A stretch of 64,000 bases of DNA from Camarhynchus parvulus (taxonomy: Eukaryota > Chordata > Aves > Passeriformes > Thraupidae). Within the stretch, counting starts at the first letter, position 1; each line of letters opens with the position of its first letter. The notes under the pieces were generated by a model that was not told the DNA's origin, searched no databases, and saw only the letters and a program-made list of their open reading frames with translations. The position numbers and the translations under genes are program-made. Below, piece by piece: positions 54,401 to 62,689 of this stretch. The DNA lies in contig NC_044596.1 in assembly GCF_901933205.1 (NCBI RefSeq), forward strand, positions 4,032,001 through 4,096,000, read 5' to 3'.

Positions 54401-57400
54401 GGCCGGCAGCCCCGCGGGCCGTGCCTGGGACGGAGCCGAGGTTTCCAGGGAGATAAAACACAAACTGCCGGTGCTTTTTTTGTGCTTTTTGTGCTTCTCC
54501 CCGACCCCAGCTGGCGCGGCAGCGGGGGACTCGCCCTCCCCGCCGCGCTGGCTGCCAGCAGCCGCTTTGTTCTCTGGAAATCCCCGGCCTTCCCCCGCTC
54601 CCGGCCCTCCATCCATCCCCCCGGGAGCTTCTCCCGCTGGCCCTCCCCGCGCCCCCCAACCTCGGGATGTCCTCGAGTGACGCCGCTGATGTCGCACACG
54701 GCCCGTGGGTGTGCGGGAGCTGCCGGCCACCCCTCCCGAGGACTTTGCCCGGCTTGGCAAGGCTGGCACGGCAGCCCGGCCACTTCCTTGCCCGGCTGGG
54801 CAAGGCTGGCACCGCAGCCCGGCTGCTTCCCAGGGCATCCAGCTCGGCCTCCCCTCCCTGGCCGCTCCCACGGGAATCACGGCGTGAGGGGGAGCTGGTG
54901 GCCAGCGTGTCCTGCAGGAGAGGGATGGTTATTGGGGTCTGGGTGGCCCTGGGATGGTTTTTGGGGTCTAGATAGCCCTGGTTTTTGGGGTCTAGTTGGC
55001 CCTGGGAAGGTTTTTGTGATCTAGTTGGCCCTAGGAAGGTTTTTGGGGTCTAGATGGCCATGGGATGGTTTTGGGGGTCTAGGTAGCCCTGGGCTGGTGC
55101 TGGGGTCTAGGTAGTCACGGTTTCTGGGATCTGGGTGGACCTGGGATGGTTTTTGAGGTCTGAGTGTCCCTGGGCTGGTGTTGGAGTCTACATAGCCCTG
55201 GGTTTTGGGTTCAGGGTGGCCCTGGGATGGTTTCTGGGGTCTAGGTGGCCTTGGGGTGGTGTTTGGGTCCTGGGGGGCCCTGACCTGGCTTTGGGGTCTA
55301 GGTAGCCCTGGTTTCTGGGATCTAGCTGGCCCTGAGATGGTTTTTTGGATTCTAGGTGGCCCTGGGATGGTCTTGCTGGCCAGCACAGGAGCTGGGATGG
55401 GCCCGTGTGGAGATGGAAAATTTAATTCCATTTATTTTTTCAATCCCTATGGTCTGTGCAGGATGGACTCAGAGTGCAGAGAATCCCTGTTTTTTTGTGC
55501 TTTACAATCAGTTTTTTTCTTTTTTTATTTTTTGTGCTTTACAATCAATTTTCCCTGTTTATTTGTGCTTTATAATCTGTTTTTTCCCTATTTTTTTTGC
55601 CCCTTTTTTTGTGCCTTATAATCCATTTTTTCCTACCCTGGGCCCCTGTGCAAAGCGGGGCTCAGCAGTTTGTCCTTGCTGTCCCGAGGGTGGATTGTCC
55701 CTCGTGGGCACCGTGGGTGACAGGGTGACCCCGAGTGCCCTCCCCTGGGCGCTGAGCGCTGCAGTTCCCAGGGAGGACAGAAAATGGGATTTCCGAGGGC
55801 TGCAGCAGGAGGAGAGGGATGAGAGGTGAAAAAAAGGGTTGGAAAAACAAGGGAGGGAGGAAGGGAAGAGAAAAAGAGAAAAAAGGAAAAAGGGAAGGAA
55901 AAAGGAAAAGCAGAAAAGAAAAAAGGGAAGGGAAAAGGGGAAGGAGGGAAGGAAGGAGGGAAGGAGGGAAGGAGGGAAGGAGGGAAGGAGGGAAGGAGGG
56001 AAGGAGGGAAGGAGGGAAGGAGGGAAGGAAGGAAGGAAGGAAGGAAGGAAGGAAGGAAGGAAGGAAGGAAGGAAGGAAGGAAGGAAGGAAGGAAGAAGGA
56101 AGGAAGGAAGGAAGGAAGGAAGGAAGGAAGGAAGGAAGGAAGGAAGGAAGGAAGGAAGGAAGGAAGGAAGGAAGGAAGGAAGGAAGGAAGGAAGGAAGGA
56201 AGGAAGGAAGGAAGGAAGGAAGGAAGGAAGGAAGGAAGGAAGGAAGGAAGGAAGGAAGGAAGGAAGGAAGGAAGGAAGGAAGGAAGGAAGGATGGTGTGG
56301 TTTGGCTGGGGGCCATGTGAGCCGCATCGTGGGATGGATCAGCCCTGGCTGTGCCGTGTCCCTGCCCATCCCCAGACACCGCTGACGGTGACAGAGCCCA
56401 GCTGGTGCCAGGACCAGGTGCCAGCTCCAGGCTGGCAAACCCAGCCTGAGCCCAGCTCAAAGCCCCCAAACCTGGCACAACCCCAGTGACACCGAGCTGG
56501 GGTGGCAGAGGGTGACACCCCAACACGGAGCCTCCTGTGGCTCCCTCGCTGCTCCTGCCACACTGCCCCCAGATTGCTGTCCCCAAAAGTGTCCCCTGGC
56601 AGGTGCCATCCCGCCGTGGTGGCAGTGCCACCGGGCATTGTCACCAAGGAGGGCTGGCACGCGCCCACAGCCGTTGGGGGACCTTGCCCCTGGATCCTTG
56701 GCTGGTGGCAATGGACGAGTGGGTGAGTCACTGTGGGGACATGGGGACATGGGGACAGGGGGACAGGCAGCACTGGGGCGTTTGCCACTGTTTCAGACCT
56801 TGGCATGAGGCTGGTGCTGCCCACAGGTGGTGTGGTGGCAGTTTGGCCAGGGATGTGTCAGACCCCTGTGCCCGGTGCCTTAAAAACGTGGATTTGGGTT
56901 TGGGTTTGGCTTGGTTTGGATTTGGTTTGGATAAGGATTTTGTTCAGGTTTGGATTTGGATCAGTTTGAATTTGGTTTGGGTTTGGGTTCGGTTCTGTCT
57001 GGATTTGGTTTGGCTTGATTTGGTTTGGGTTTGGGTTTGGTTTGGGTTTGGGTTTGGTTTGAGTTTGGGTTTGGTTTGGGTTTGGTTTGGTCTGGATTTT
57101 TTAGTTTGTATTTCTTTCAGGTTTGGTTTGGGTTTGAGTTTGGTTTAGTTTGGATTTGGTTTCAGTTTGGATCTGGTTTGGTCTGGATCTGTTTTGGGTT
57201 TGGATTTGGTTCTGTTTGGATCTGGTTTGGGTTTGGATTTGATTGAGGTTGGGATTTGGTTTAGGTTTGGATTTGGTTCCGTTTGGAACTGGTTTGGTCT
57301 GGATCTGGTTTGGGTTTGGATTTTTTTCAGTCTGGTTTTGTTTCAGTTTGGATTTGGTTCAGTTTGGATTTAGCTCCGTCTGGATTTGGTTCAGTTTGTG

Positions 57401-60400
57401 TTTAGTTCAGTTCGTGTTTAGTTCAGTTTGTGTTTGGTTTAGTTCATGTTTAGTTCAGTTTCTGTTTAGTTCAGTTTGTGTTTAGTTTAGTTTGTGTTTA
57501 GTTCAGTTTGGATTCAGTTTCGTCGGTGCTGCAGCGTTGGCACATTCTGGGATGGGCTGGGACCTCTGGTGCCACCCCTGGGCTGGTTCCTGGCACTGAG
57601 CTCACCCCAAAGGGGCACAGTTGGGATTTTTGGGAGGGAGATGCGGTGCTGGGCAGTGTCCCACGGTGCTCCCGGGATTTTCGGGAGCAGGGCCGTAGCA
57701 GGAGGGAGCCCAGCGGCCTCCCCGTGCTGCGCTTCCTTCTTTGGAGCTTTCCTGGCCGTGTCAGCTCCATCCCTTCCCTCCCTCCCGCCCAAGGATTTTC
57801 CTGCCCGCCCTGAGGGCTTTGCGTTCTCTCCCCGAAGTCCAGGCGGAGCGTGGCTCACCCCAAATCCCGCTCTTGCCCGTTCCCAAGGGCTCCCCGAGGT
57901 TTTTTTTGGGGGGTGCTGATGCCCTGCGGGGTCTGTCCCCCCCCGTTTGGTGCTTGTCCCCATCCTGGCCCCCGGGATTTCCTCCCGGTGTCCCCTGGGG
58001 AAGGAACAGCCGGGAGGAGGAGGGTGACACACCCGAGGATGATTTGGGGACACCCGGGGATGCTTTGGGGACACAAGCAGGGGGAAGGGACGCAGCCACT
58101 GAATCCAGGGCAGCAACAGAGCTCAGCTCATCTCGCTGTGACACCCGCCCTTCCCGCTGCCCTGCCGGCCTGGGGGGATCAGGAGCCCCTCACCAGCTCC
58201 TCTGAGCCCCCCCGAACCCCCCCGAGCTGCCCGTGTCGCCCTTCCCCTGCCGCCAGCATCTCCCCGGCTCCGCACCTGGGCTGGGGGAGGCGGCGGTGCC
58301 GCGCTGCCCTTCGCCTCTCCTCTGCGGGGACGCGAGCGGGAGCTGTTTGTCCCCGCTGTCGCCTTCCCCGCCGCCTGCCGCACACCGGGGCCGCCCAACC
58401 CCGCCGCTACCGGAGCCACCGGAGCCTCCCGGAGCACCCCCGAGCTCCGCCACCGCCGCCAGCGGCACCGCCAATGCCACCGGCGCGGGGCGGCTGGCAC
58501 GGCTGGCACAGCACGGGCAGAGCCCTCGCCCACCGCCCGCGTCCCCCTGTCCCGCGGGGCCGCCCCGGTGTCCCCGCTGTCCCCTGGCAGCGCCGTGGTG
58601 GCAGCGGTGCCATGCCCGGAGCCGGGAGCGGGCGCTGAGCCGGGCGGGCCCCCGGGACCATGCTGAAGTTCCGGGCGGACCGGAGGGTGAGGTAGGAGCC
58701 CGCAGGGGGCTGGGGGGGTCCGAGGGGATCCGCGGGGAACCGGCGGGGCGGGACCCCCGGCCCGGGCAGTGGATCCGGGCAGTGGCTGCTGCATTGCAGT
58801 GCTGGGAGGCGATGGGCACTGGCGAGGTTCGGCAGCGGGGGCAGCCCCGGGAGCAGCCGCCGGGCGCTGCTTTGCGCAGCTTTCGGCTCATCCCGGGGGC
58901 TGGGGGCGCGGGGAGGTTTGGGGTGGGGGGAAGCAGCGCGGTGGGTGCCACGGGGAGCCGAGGGGGCTGCGAAATGGGGGTGTCCTGTCCGCGGGGGGAG
59001 TTCAGGGACCGGGATTGGGGGGACACCCAGCGTGGGGTTCAGGGACCTGCTGGGATTGGGGGACACGCAGCGTGGGGTTCAGGGACCTGCAGGGATGGGG
59101 GGACACGCAGCGTGGGGCTGGGGGGTGCTGGCAGTGCCCACTTCCCACGCCCGGGTTTTTGGGGTGCTGCTCTCTCAGCGCTGCACCCTCCCCGCGCGGC
59201 AGCGTCACTGCGGGGATGGCACCTGCCCCAGTTCCCGGCGTTTGAACCCCTCCGAAGGCACCGCCGGGGGCAGAACGGCGCCGGGAGCGGCTCCAGCCCT
59301 GGGGCAGAACCGCCCGGGCAGTGCTGGAGCGCGGGCCGGGCACTGGGGGCGGCTCTGGTCCGACCAGGAGAGCGAACCCCCCCAAGCATGGGGTGCACCC
59401 ACATCCCCCGGGTTTTTAAGGTGCCCCCGGAGGGGGGTCAGGAGCCTGGCAGGGGGTGGGGGCTGCAAGGGGTAGCAGCACTTTTTGGGGTATCAGTGGT
59501 GAATAGCTCCAGAGCAAGGATGGCATGGTCTTGGCAGCAGCGTTTTTTTGCTCAAACTTGCCCCGTTTTCCTGACGGGCAGGAGGAGTTGGTGGCATCCT
59601 GGGGCTGCTGGCACAGGGGTGGCACCGTGTCCCGGTGCCCGGCGGGTTTGGGAAGGAGGGGATGGGATCTGGTGTGAAATCCCTGAACCTCATCCTTTCC
59701 CCCTGGGCACCCCAGGAAGCGGCGTGAGAGGGGGGTCTGGGCAGTGGGATGGGGCAGGGATGTGGCACAAGGTGCCAGCTGAGCCTGGGACAGCCGTGTG
59801 GCACCGCTGCTGGCACTGCCAGGGATCCCCACAGCTGCACCCAGTGCCAGGGAAGCAGAACAGATTGTGTGGGGAATCCCAGGCTGGTGTTTGGGGGTCT
59901 GAGGGGCTCTGGGGTGGTTTTTGGGGTCAGAGGGATCCTAGGCTGGTGTTTGGGGTCTGAGGGGTCCTGGGCTGGTGTTTGTGGCCCAGCCCCCGTGCCC
60001 AGGTGACCCCACTCAAAGCCTTGATGTGCTTTGGAAATGGCTCTGAGAGCAGCCAGGGGAGGAGGTGACATTGGGGACACGGCTGCAGGCACAGCCCTGG
60101 ATGGGCCACGGCTGCTGCTGCTGCTGCAGCGAGTTGTGAGTGTGGCCAGTGGTGACAGCTGGGATGTGACAGCAGCAGGAGGGGCAGCTCGGCCACCACA
60201 GCGCTGATTTTGGCACTTGAATGAAATCTTTGAGTGCCCAGGGAAGGGGACGGAGCTGAGGAAGGGCTGGAGTGGCCGAGGGAGCTGGGAAAGGGGCTCA
60301 GCCTGGAGAAAAGGAGGCTCAGGGGGGACCCTGACAGGAGGGGGCAGCCAAGGGGGCTTGGGCTCCATTTGCCACCCCTGGGAGTGTCCCATGCAGCGGA

Positions 60401-61957
60401 TGTGGCACTTGGGGACACGTTTGGTGCTTGGTTTATGGTGGGGCTCGGTGATCTCAGAGGCCTTTCCAACCTAAACCATTCCATAATGCTGTGAAGTATC
60501 CTAAATCTGGGATTAGCGGCGTGCTTGGGGCAGGGCAGGGGATGCCAGCCCCGGTGCCAGCCCCGGTGTTGGCACGGAACAAACAGCGCAGCAAACGTGG
60601 CACCAAAGGGACTTTGTGGGTGACACAGGGACAACGTGAGGGACATGGGGACCCCTAACACCCACCCCATCGCTGTCCCCACAGCCACAATGAAAGGCGG
60701 AACACCTTCCTGCACCCAGTGACGGGACAGGCCCCCGAGGACACCTCAAGGCTTGACTTGCCAAAGTAGGTCGGCTCCCAGTCCCCTTGGGCTGGGGGAG
60801 CCAGGGAGGGTTGGGAACACTGGGGGAACCAGGGAGGGCTGGGCTGGGGGAATCAGGAAAGGCTGGGCTGGGCAGGGCGAGCCAGGGAGGGCTGGGAACG
60901 CTGGGAGAGCCAGGGAGGGCTGGGCTGGGCTGGGCCATGGAACATTGGGAGACCCAGGGAAGGTTGGGAATGCTGGGGGAGCCAGGGAGGGCTGGGAACG
61001 CTGTGGGGATGACCCCAGCAGGGTGTGCAGGAGCACAGAACCGCTGATTGCCCTCTCCCGTGTCACAGACACAGCTCGGACATGTCCAGCAAGGCGGGCA
61101 GCAAGCGGCCGGCCACCGTCCCCAGCGAGCCCCCCAACCACGCCATGGTGGCCGAGGTGCCCCCGGAGCGCCCCGGAGGCCGGGTAAGTGCCCGGGGTGC
61201 TGACACGGCTGTCACCAGCTCGGACAGGGACTCAGGGAGCCCAGCCCGGGCACTGAGCATCTCCTGTCCCCCTGTGCAGGCTCCGCGCTCATCCCGCAAG
61301 GGCATCGCCTTCGGGAAGCGCTCCAACTCCATGAAGAGGAACCCCAACGCCGCTGTCACCAAGAGCGGGTGGCTCTACAAGCAGGTACCCCCCCGTGCCA
61401 ACCCTCCCGGCCCCGCAGAGCCCCGGGAACCCCCGGCTCGCTCTCACCGCCCCTCTCCCGCAGGCCAGCTCGGGGGTGAAGCAGTGGAACAAGCGCTGGT
61501 TCGTGCTGGTGGATCGCTGCCTCTTCTACTACAAAGGTACGGCCACCGCCGAGCCCGTGGCCACCCCCGGCGTGCCCCAGGGCCACCGGCACAAAGTCCC
61601 CCGGCTCTTTCCGCGCTCCTCCCTATTTTTCCCGGTGTTTGCCGCGCCCAGGGGTTAATCTGGAGCTTTCCCCGCCTCCCTGGCAGCTCCCGGGCTCGCA
61701 TCAATAATTGAGGAGGTTGTTTGTGAGCCTGGCACAGCTGCGGGAGCAGCAACAGGCGGGGAGCCGATCCCACAGGTGGGACGGAGCCGGGGCATGGGGA
61801 GGGGGCTGTGCCGGGGGTCCCTCCGTGGGTGTAACCCCAGGGTTTGCCCTCCCCAGACGAGAAGGAGGAGAACATCCTGGGCAGCATCCCCCTGCTCAGC
61901 TTCCGCGTGGCCGCCGTGCAGCCCTCGGACAACATCAGCAGGAAGCACACGTTCAAG
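29559..61957 (+). CDS. PLEKHA6: PLEKHA6, WW and PH domain adaptor, 5' part (8 coding exons)
   Basis: Junction-associated adaptor of the PLEKHA5/6/7 family; family members use the WW domains to recruit PDZD11 and help traffic ATP7A. Coding exons: 29559-29641, 29931-30007, 30344-30401, 60685-60765, 61069-61183, 61280-61384, 61464-61536 and 61857-61957. Phases agree, giving 231 codons before the gene leaves the window. WW1 is residues 10-40 (W14, W36, HP at 38-39). WW2 is residues 55-85 with W59, but Phe81 replaces the second Trp. The human canonical start corresponds to Met105 (61082). The PH domain begins near Gly168 (SGWLYKQ, NKRWFVL, CLFYYKDEKEE) and reaches SDNISRKHTFK. The start at 29559 is chosen because MGDDIDWLDLPGRW matches the family WW1. 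Intron 3 is 30.3 kb. Confidence 0.94.
30402..31085. other. Start of the 30-kb PLEKHA6 intron, no gene seen
   Basis: GC-rich, non-tandem intron sequence. No exon or homology recognised. Confidence 0.6.
31090..32010. repeat. Minisatellite with a long unit, about 108-130 bp
   Basis: Eight copies carrying GGGGCTGCTCCGGGAGCC, GGTTGGAGCTGTGACC, AGGAACCACCTTCCTGTGTG and GGAATGTCACAGCAGAGCAG. The first element recurs at about 31106, 31217, 31325, 31433, 31563, 31674, 31790 and 31904. Confidence 0.93.
32010..33240. other. PLEKHA6 intron, no gene seen
   Basis: GC-rich intron with a triple CCAGGGTGCCA near 32737-32760. No exon recognised. Confidence 0.6.
33255..33615. repeat. Minisatellite, unit about 31-33 bp (GGCTGTGCCCAGGCTCTGG)
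   Basis: About 11 copies of GTCCAGGCTGTGCCCAGGTT plus CTGGAATTCG. It abuts the CpG island downstream. Confidence 0.94.
33615..35220 (+). promoter_or_regulatory. CpG island inside the PLEKHA6 intron, candidate alternative promoter
   Basis: CpG-dense for 1.6 kb with CCTCCT and GCTCCG simple runs. A strong donor GTGAGT lies at 33955 after a CpG-rich stretch. The local ATG frame (from 33822) would end in a phase that does not match the exon at 60685, so any first exon here is probably non-coding. A second candidate core lies near 34500-34900. Confidence 0.45.
35222..35865. repeat. Minisatellite, 23-bp unit (GATCCCTCCATGAATCCCACTGT)
   Basis: About 28 copies with CATCATGATC and TGTTGTGGATC variants. 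It begins in the last part of the CpG island. Confidence 0.95.
35866..36590. other. PLEKHA6 intron, no gene seen
   Basis: GC-rich, non-tandem intron with no recognised element. Confidence 0.55.
36598..36640. repeat. (GT)n microsatellite
   Basis: About 12 GT units at 36617-36640, after a GTGAGTGTGTGAGTGTG lead-in. Confidence 0.95.
36918..36942. repeat. (GCA)n microsatellite
   Basis: Eight CAG/GCA units in non-coding intron. Confidence 0.9.
37075..37435. repeat. Minisatellite, unit about 35 and 59 bp (GATGATCCAAAACATCC)
   Basis: About six copies of GATGATCCAAAACATCCCT, GATGATCCACAACATCCATC and CCTGCTTCTCCCGGCACAGT. The unit combines a 24-bp and a 35-bp module. Confidence 0.93.
37740..38000. 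repeat. Minisatellite, unit about 17-20 bp (GGATGGTGGCAGGGAATGA)
   Basis: About 13 copies of GGCTGGATGGTGGCAGGGAA with insertions. Confidence 0.92.
38490..38640 (+). mobile_element. CR1 LINE 3' fragment
   Basis: GGATTTCCCAGAGAAGCTGT, GGCTGTCCCATCCCTGGAAG and TGTCCAAGGCCGGGTTTATG are classic CR1 3' sequence. Confidence 0.85.
38890..40060. repeat. Minisatellite, about 22-bp unit with a 61-bp higher-order block
   Basis: Units GTGTCCATGATCCCTCACACC run to about 39700. From 39710 to 40015 a 61-bp block (GATCCTGGATCGGGTCCGTG, CTCCCCCCACGCTGTTTCC, ATAATTCCCACTCTGTGTCC) recurs four times. Confidence 0.93.
40060..40640. other. CpG-rich intron block with CCATCCCGGTGCC repeats, no gene seen
   Basis: Contains about seven GGCCATCCCGGTGCCCTCC units at 40210-40330, then GC-rich sequence. 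No exon recognised. Confidence 0.6.
40645..41490. repeat. Minisatellite, unit about 40-48 bp (GGAGGGTTTTGGAGGTCCAGG)
   Basis: About 19 copies of GGGACCCCCAGGAGGGTTTT plus GGAGGTCCAGGAG. The same family resumes at 41930. Confidence 0.94.
41490..41925. other. CpG-rich spacer between two arrays of one minisatellite, no gene seen
   Basis: Unique GC-rich sequence splits the AGGAGGGTTTTGG minisatellite. The open frames have no homology I recognise. Confidence 0.55.
41928..42890. repeat. Minisatellite, 40-bp unit with a 120-bp perfect higher-order repeat
   Basis: The 40-bp unit GGTTCCAGAAGGATTTACAA plus GGACCACAGGAGGGTTTTGG forms a 120-bp block, repeated identically at about 41930 and 42050. After 42240 the array returns to the older AGGAGGGTTTTGGAGGTCCA units. 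Confidence 0.95.
42890..43690. other. PLEKHA6 intron, no gene seen
   Basis: GC-rich, non-tandem. It includes an AT-homeobox-like string near 43389-43418 (GCGTAATTAGCGGTAATTGC). Confidence 0.5.
43690..44290. repeat. Minisatellite, about 18-27 bp, GTCACCCCGCTG units
   Basis: More than 25 copies of GTGTCACCCCGCTGACAGT and GTGCCACCCCGCTGTGGCAG. A 230-bp block with TGCCACCCCACCATGGGTCA recurs near 43806, 44019 and 44229. Confidence 0.93.
44290..45150. other. PLEKHA6 intron, mixed, no gene seen
   Basis: Contains a GGTGTGTGCCAGCCCCA repeat (four copies near 44685-44740) and a GAGGAGGAGG run. No exon recognised. Confidence 0.55.
45150..45230. promoter_or_regulatory. Cluster of four GATA-type motifs
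   Basis: TGATAG (45152), CTTATC (45178), CTTATCAG (45193) and AGATAAGC (45219) lie within 75 bp of non-tandem sequence. This suggests a GATA-factor element; function is inferred only from motif density. Confidence 0.35.
45230..47160. other. PLEKHA6 intron with a TATA-like block, no gene seen
   Basis: Mostly GC-rich unique sequence, with a TTAATTAA-type run at about 46250-46268 and a TATATAG in a GC-rich context at 46961. No exon with homology found. Confidence 0.5.
47161..47285. repeat. Perfect 40-bp tandem repeat, three copies
   Basis: The unit AGGGTTAAAACCGGGATTGG plus GGCGATGGAGGGAAACTCCG is identical in all three copies, so the array is young. Confidence 0.97.
47535..47870. repeat. Minisatellite, unit about 20-27 bp (GGGGATCCTGCCCGGTTTTG)
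   Basis: About 14 copies of GGGGATCCTGCCCGGTTTTG and GGATCCTGCCTGGCTGGAG variants. Confidence 0.92.
48160..48650. repeat. Minisatellite, unit about 36-46 bp (GTGGTGGGATTTCCCTGTCC)
   Basis: About 12 copies of GTGGTGGGATTTCCCTGTCC and TGATGTGGGATTTGGGAT. Confidence 0.94.
48840..48965. repeat. Direct repeat, 38-bp unit, three copies
   Basis: GAGGGCAGGGATGGCTCTTCC plus CTGATCCCTCAGGAGCT recurs three times with small changes. Confidence 0.9.
49105..49250. repeat. Minisatellite, 22-27-bp unit (CTGGATCCACCTGTGATCCC)
   Basis: Six to seven copies of CTGGATCCACCTGTGATCCCT with CC or GCC spacers. Confidence 0.93.
49390..49795. repeat. Minisatellite, unit about 28-32 bp (GGGATCCTGTGGCATTTTTGG)
   Basis: About 14 copies. 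A longer module with GATCCAGTGTCCAGTGAGCA occurs at 49426 and 49597. Confidence 0.93.
49800..53200. other. PLEKHA6 intron, largely unique GC-rich DNA, no gene seen
   Basis: A 3.4-kb stretch with little tandem structure. It contains a two-copy repeat at 52060-52200 (GACCCTCTGTGTG, TGTGGGGACA), a CTCCTCCTC run near 52430, and homeobox-like TTAATGATTGAT near 53070. I found no exon that I can support. Confidence 0.5.
53245..53345. repeat. Minisatellite, 18-bp unit (CACACGGAGCCCGGACGTGT)
   Basis: Five copies of ACGGAGCCCGGACGTGTCAC or close variants. Confidence 0.93.
53690..54190. repeat. Minisatellite, unit about 18-27 bp (GGGAATGGTGGCACTGG)
   Basis: About 25 copies of GGGAATGGTGGCTCC and GGAGATGGTGGCACTGGATG. 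Confidence 0.95.
54900..55390. repeat. Minisatellite, unit about 28-34 bp (CCCTGGGATGGTTTTTGGGG)
   Basis: About 15 copies of CCCTGGGATGGTTTTTGGGG plus TCTAGGTAG. Clear to 55390. Confidence 0.94.
55490..55640. repeat. T-rich tandem repeat (TTTGTGCTTTACAATC units)
   Basis: Four diverged copies, about 40-55 bp apart, with T runs. Confidence 0.85.
55935..56292. repeat. (GGAA)n tetranucleotide array
   Basis: GGAGGGAA units up to about 56030 lead into near-perfect GGAA to 56292, with one GAA interruption at about 56095. The plus strand is homopurine for more than 350 bases. Confidence 0.97.
56885..57530. repeat. (GGTTT)n-derived array
   Basis: GGTTTGGGTTTGGATTTGG units decay downstream to GTTTAGTTCAGTTTGTG. 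Confidence 0.96.
57530..58240. other. PLEKHA6 intron, GC-rich, no gene seen
   Basis: Non-tandem GC-rich sequence upstream of the CpG island. No exon recognised. Confidence 0.55.
58240..58760 (+). promoter_or_regulatory. PLEKHA6: CpG island with a candidate alternative PLEKHA6 first exon
   Basis: The most CpG-dense block near the 3' exons. It contains an ATG at 58660 with A at -3, followed by 32 nt to a GTAGGA donor at 58692. That exon ends in the phase required by the exon at 60685. No TATA box is seen. Confidence 0.45.
58660..58691 (+). CDS. PLEKHA6: Candidate alternative PLEKHA6 coding first exon
   Basis: Encodes MLKFRADRRV plus two bases. Joined to 60685 it continues in frame into HNERRNTFLHP and the PH domain, giving an isoform without WW1 and most of WW2. 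The competing donor GTGAGG at 58687 ends in phase 0 and would not fit 60685. No homologue was recognised for the peptide, so this rests on phase, start context and the CpG island. Confidence 0.35.
58980..59120. repeat. Direct repeat, about 45-48 bp (GGGGACACGCAGCGTGGGG)
   Basis: Three copies of CAGCGTGGGGTTCAGGGACC plus TGCAGGGATGGGGGGACAC. It follows the CpG island. Confidence 0.9.
59125..60210. other. PLEKHA6 intron, no gene seen
   Basis: GC-rich intron with a short repeat (GGCTGGTGTTTGGGG) near 59880-59990 and a CTGCTGCTG run near 60112. No exon recognised. Confidence 0.55.
60215..60495 (+). mobile_element. CR1 LINE 3' end
   Basis: GGGCTCAGCCTGGAGAAAAG, GAGGCTCAGGGGGGACC, CATTTGCCACCCCTGGGAG, TGATCTCAGAGGCCTTTCC and AACCTAAACCATTCCATAAT form the CR1 3' region and tail. 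It sits just upstream of the exon at 60685. Confidence 0.88.
60685..61957 (+). other. PLEKHA6: PLEKHA6 exons encoding the end of WW2, the linker and the PH domain
   Basis: Five exons encode HNERRNTFLHPVTGQAPEDT, KAGSKRPATVPSEPPNHAMV, GKRSNSMKRNPNAAVTKSGW and the PH core. The next expected exon, for the rest of the PH domain, is not found before 64000. Confidence 0.94.
60785..61015. repeat. Minisatellite, unit about 20-30 bp (GCCAGGGAGGGCTGGG)
   Basis: About ten copies of GAGCCAGGGAGGGCTGGGAA in the intron between the exons at 60765 and 61069. Confidence 0.92.
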
Positions 61958-62685
61958 GTCAGTGCCCCTGCCGGGGCGTGCAGGGGACAGCGTGGCACTG
62001 GCGTGGCACCGGCGTGGCATTGGCGATGCTGGCAGGGTCCCCGCTGCTCTCTCTGGTGGCTTTCTCGGTGATGGGGCATGGAGCACGCCGCGGTGACCCC
62101 CCCCCCGTGGGTTGGATCTGGGACACAGCAGTGTCCCCAAGGTCACCACCCCTCTGCAGGGCCCTGCTGGGTGCTCCCACCCCTCTCCCTGCCCTGCTTT
62201 CCCCTCTCCACTGCGGCTGCTGCCCCCCGAGCCGGGCTCAGAGCTGTCCCCAATTCCAGCCCCGTTTGAGCCGCTTGCCTGGCAGGTGCCACCAGTGCCT
62301 GCTGTGGGGCTGGAGAGGGGAGCAGGGAGAGGTGATGGCAGCTGCTGCTCCCCCACATCCATCCCTGGCAGGGTCTGAGCTTCCCTGGCGCTTTTTGGCA
62401 CCGCTGGGCACCTTTGGCATCACCAGACACCGTCCCCAGCCCAGCTGCTGGCGGTCATGGGTCACTGTGACACTCCCTTGTTGACCCCAGTGTGCCCTCC
62501 CCATGTCCAGAGCCAGGGCTGGGCTCCCCACAGGACATTCCCGAGTTTTTCCCAGTCTAAGGGAGGGATTTGTGGAGCTGCCCCCTCTTAAACCTGAATT
62601 TAGGCACAGCTGAGTGGGGTTTAGTGGGGAGGGATGGCATGGGGTCTGTCCTGTGCCTGTGCCCACACTGGTGTCACCTTCTGTG
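61958..62685. other. PLEKHA6 intron, no gene seen
   Basis: Intron after the last exon in the window. The missing PH-domain exon is not here. Confidence 0.6.
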
Positions 62686-62689
62686 ACCT

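Noticed and set aside
55819..56385. Lys/Glu/Gly-rich open frames over 55.8-56.4 kb
   Set aside because: Translation of the GGAA microsatellite.
58233..59960. Open frame of 575 codons on the plus strand
   Set aside because: Stop-poor because of very high GC; composition is low-complexity and it crosses a CpG island, a direct repeat and intron. No domain recognised.
30402..60684. An additional protein-coding gene hidden in the long PLEKHA6 intron
   Set aside because: Open frames on both strands are repeat- or GC-driven; none gave a recognisable domain or a consistent exon chain.
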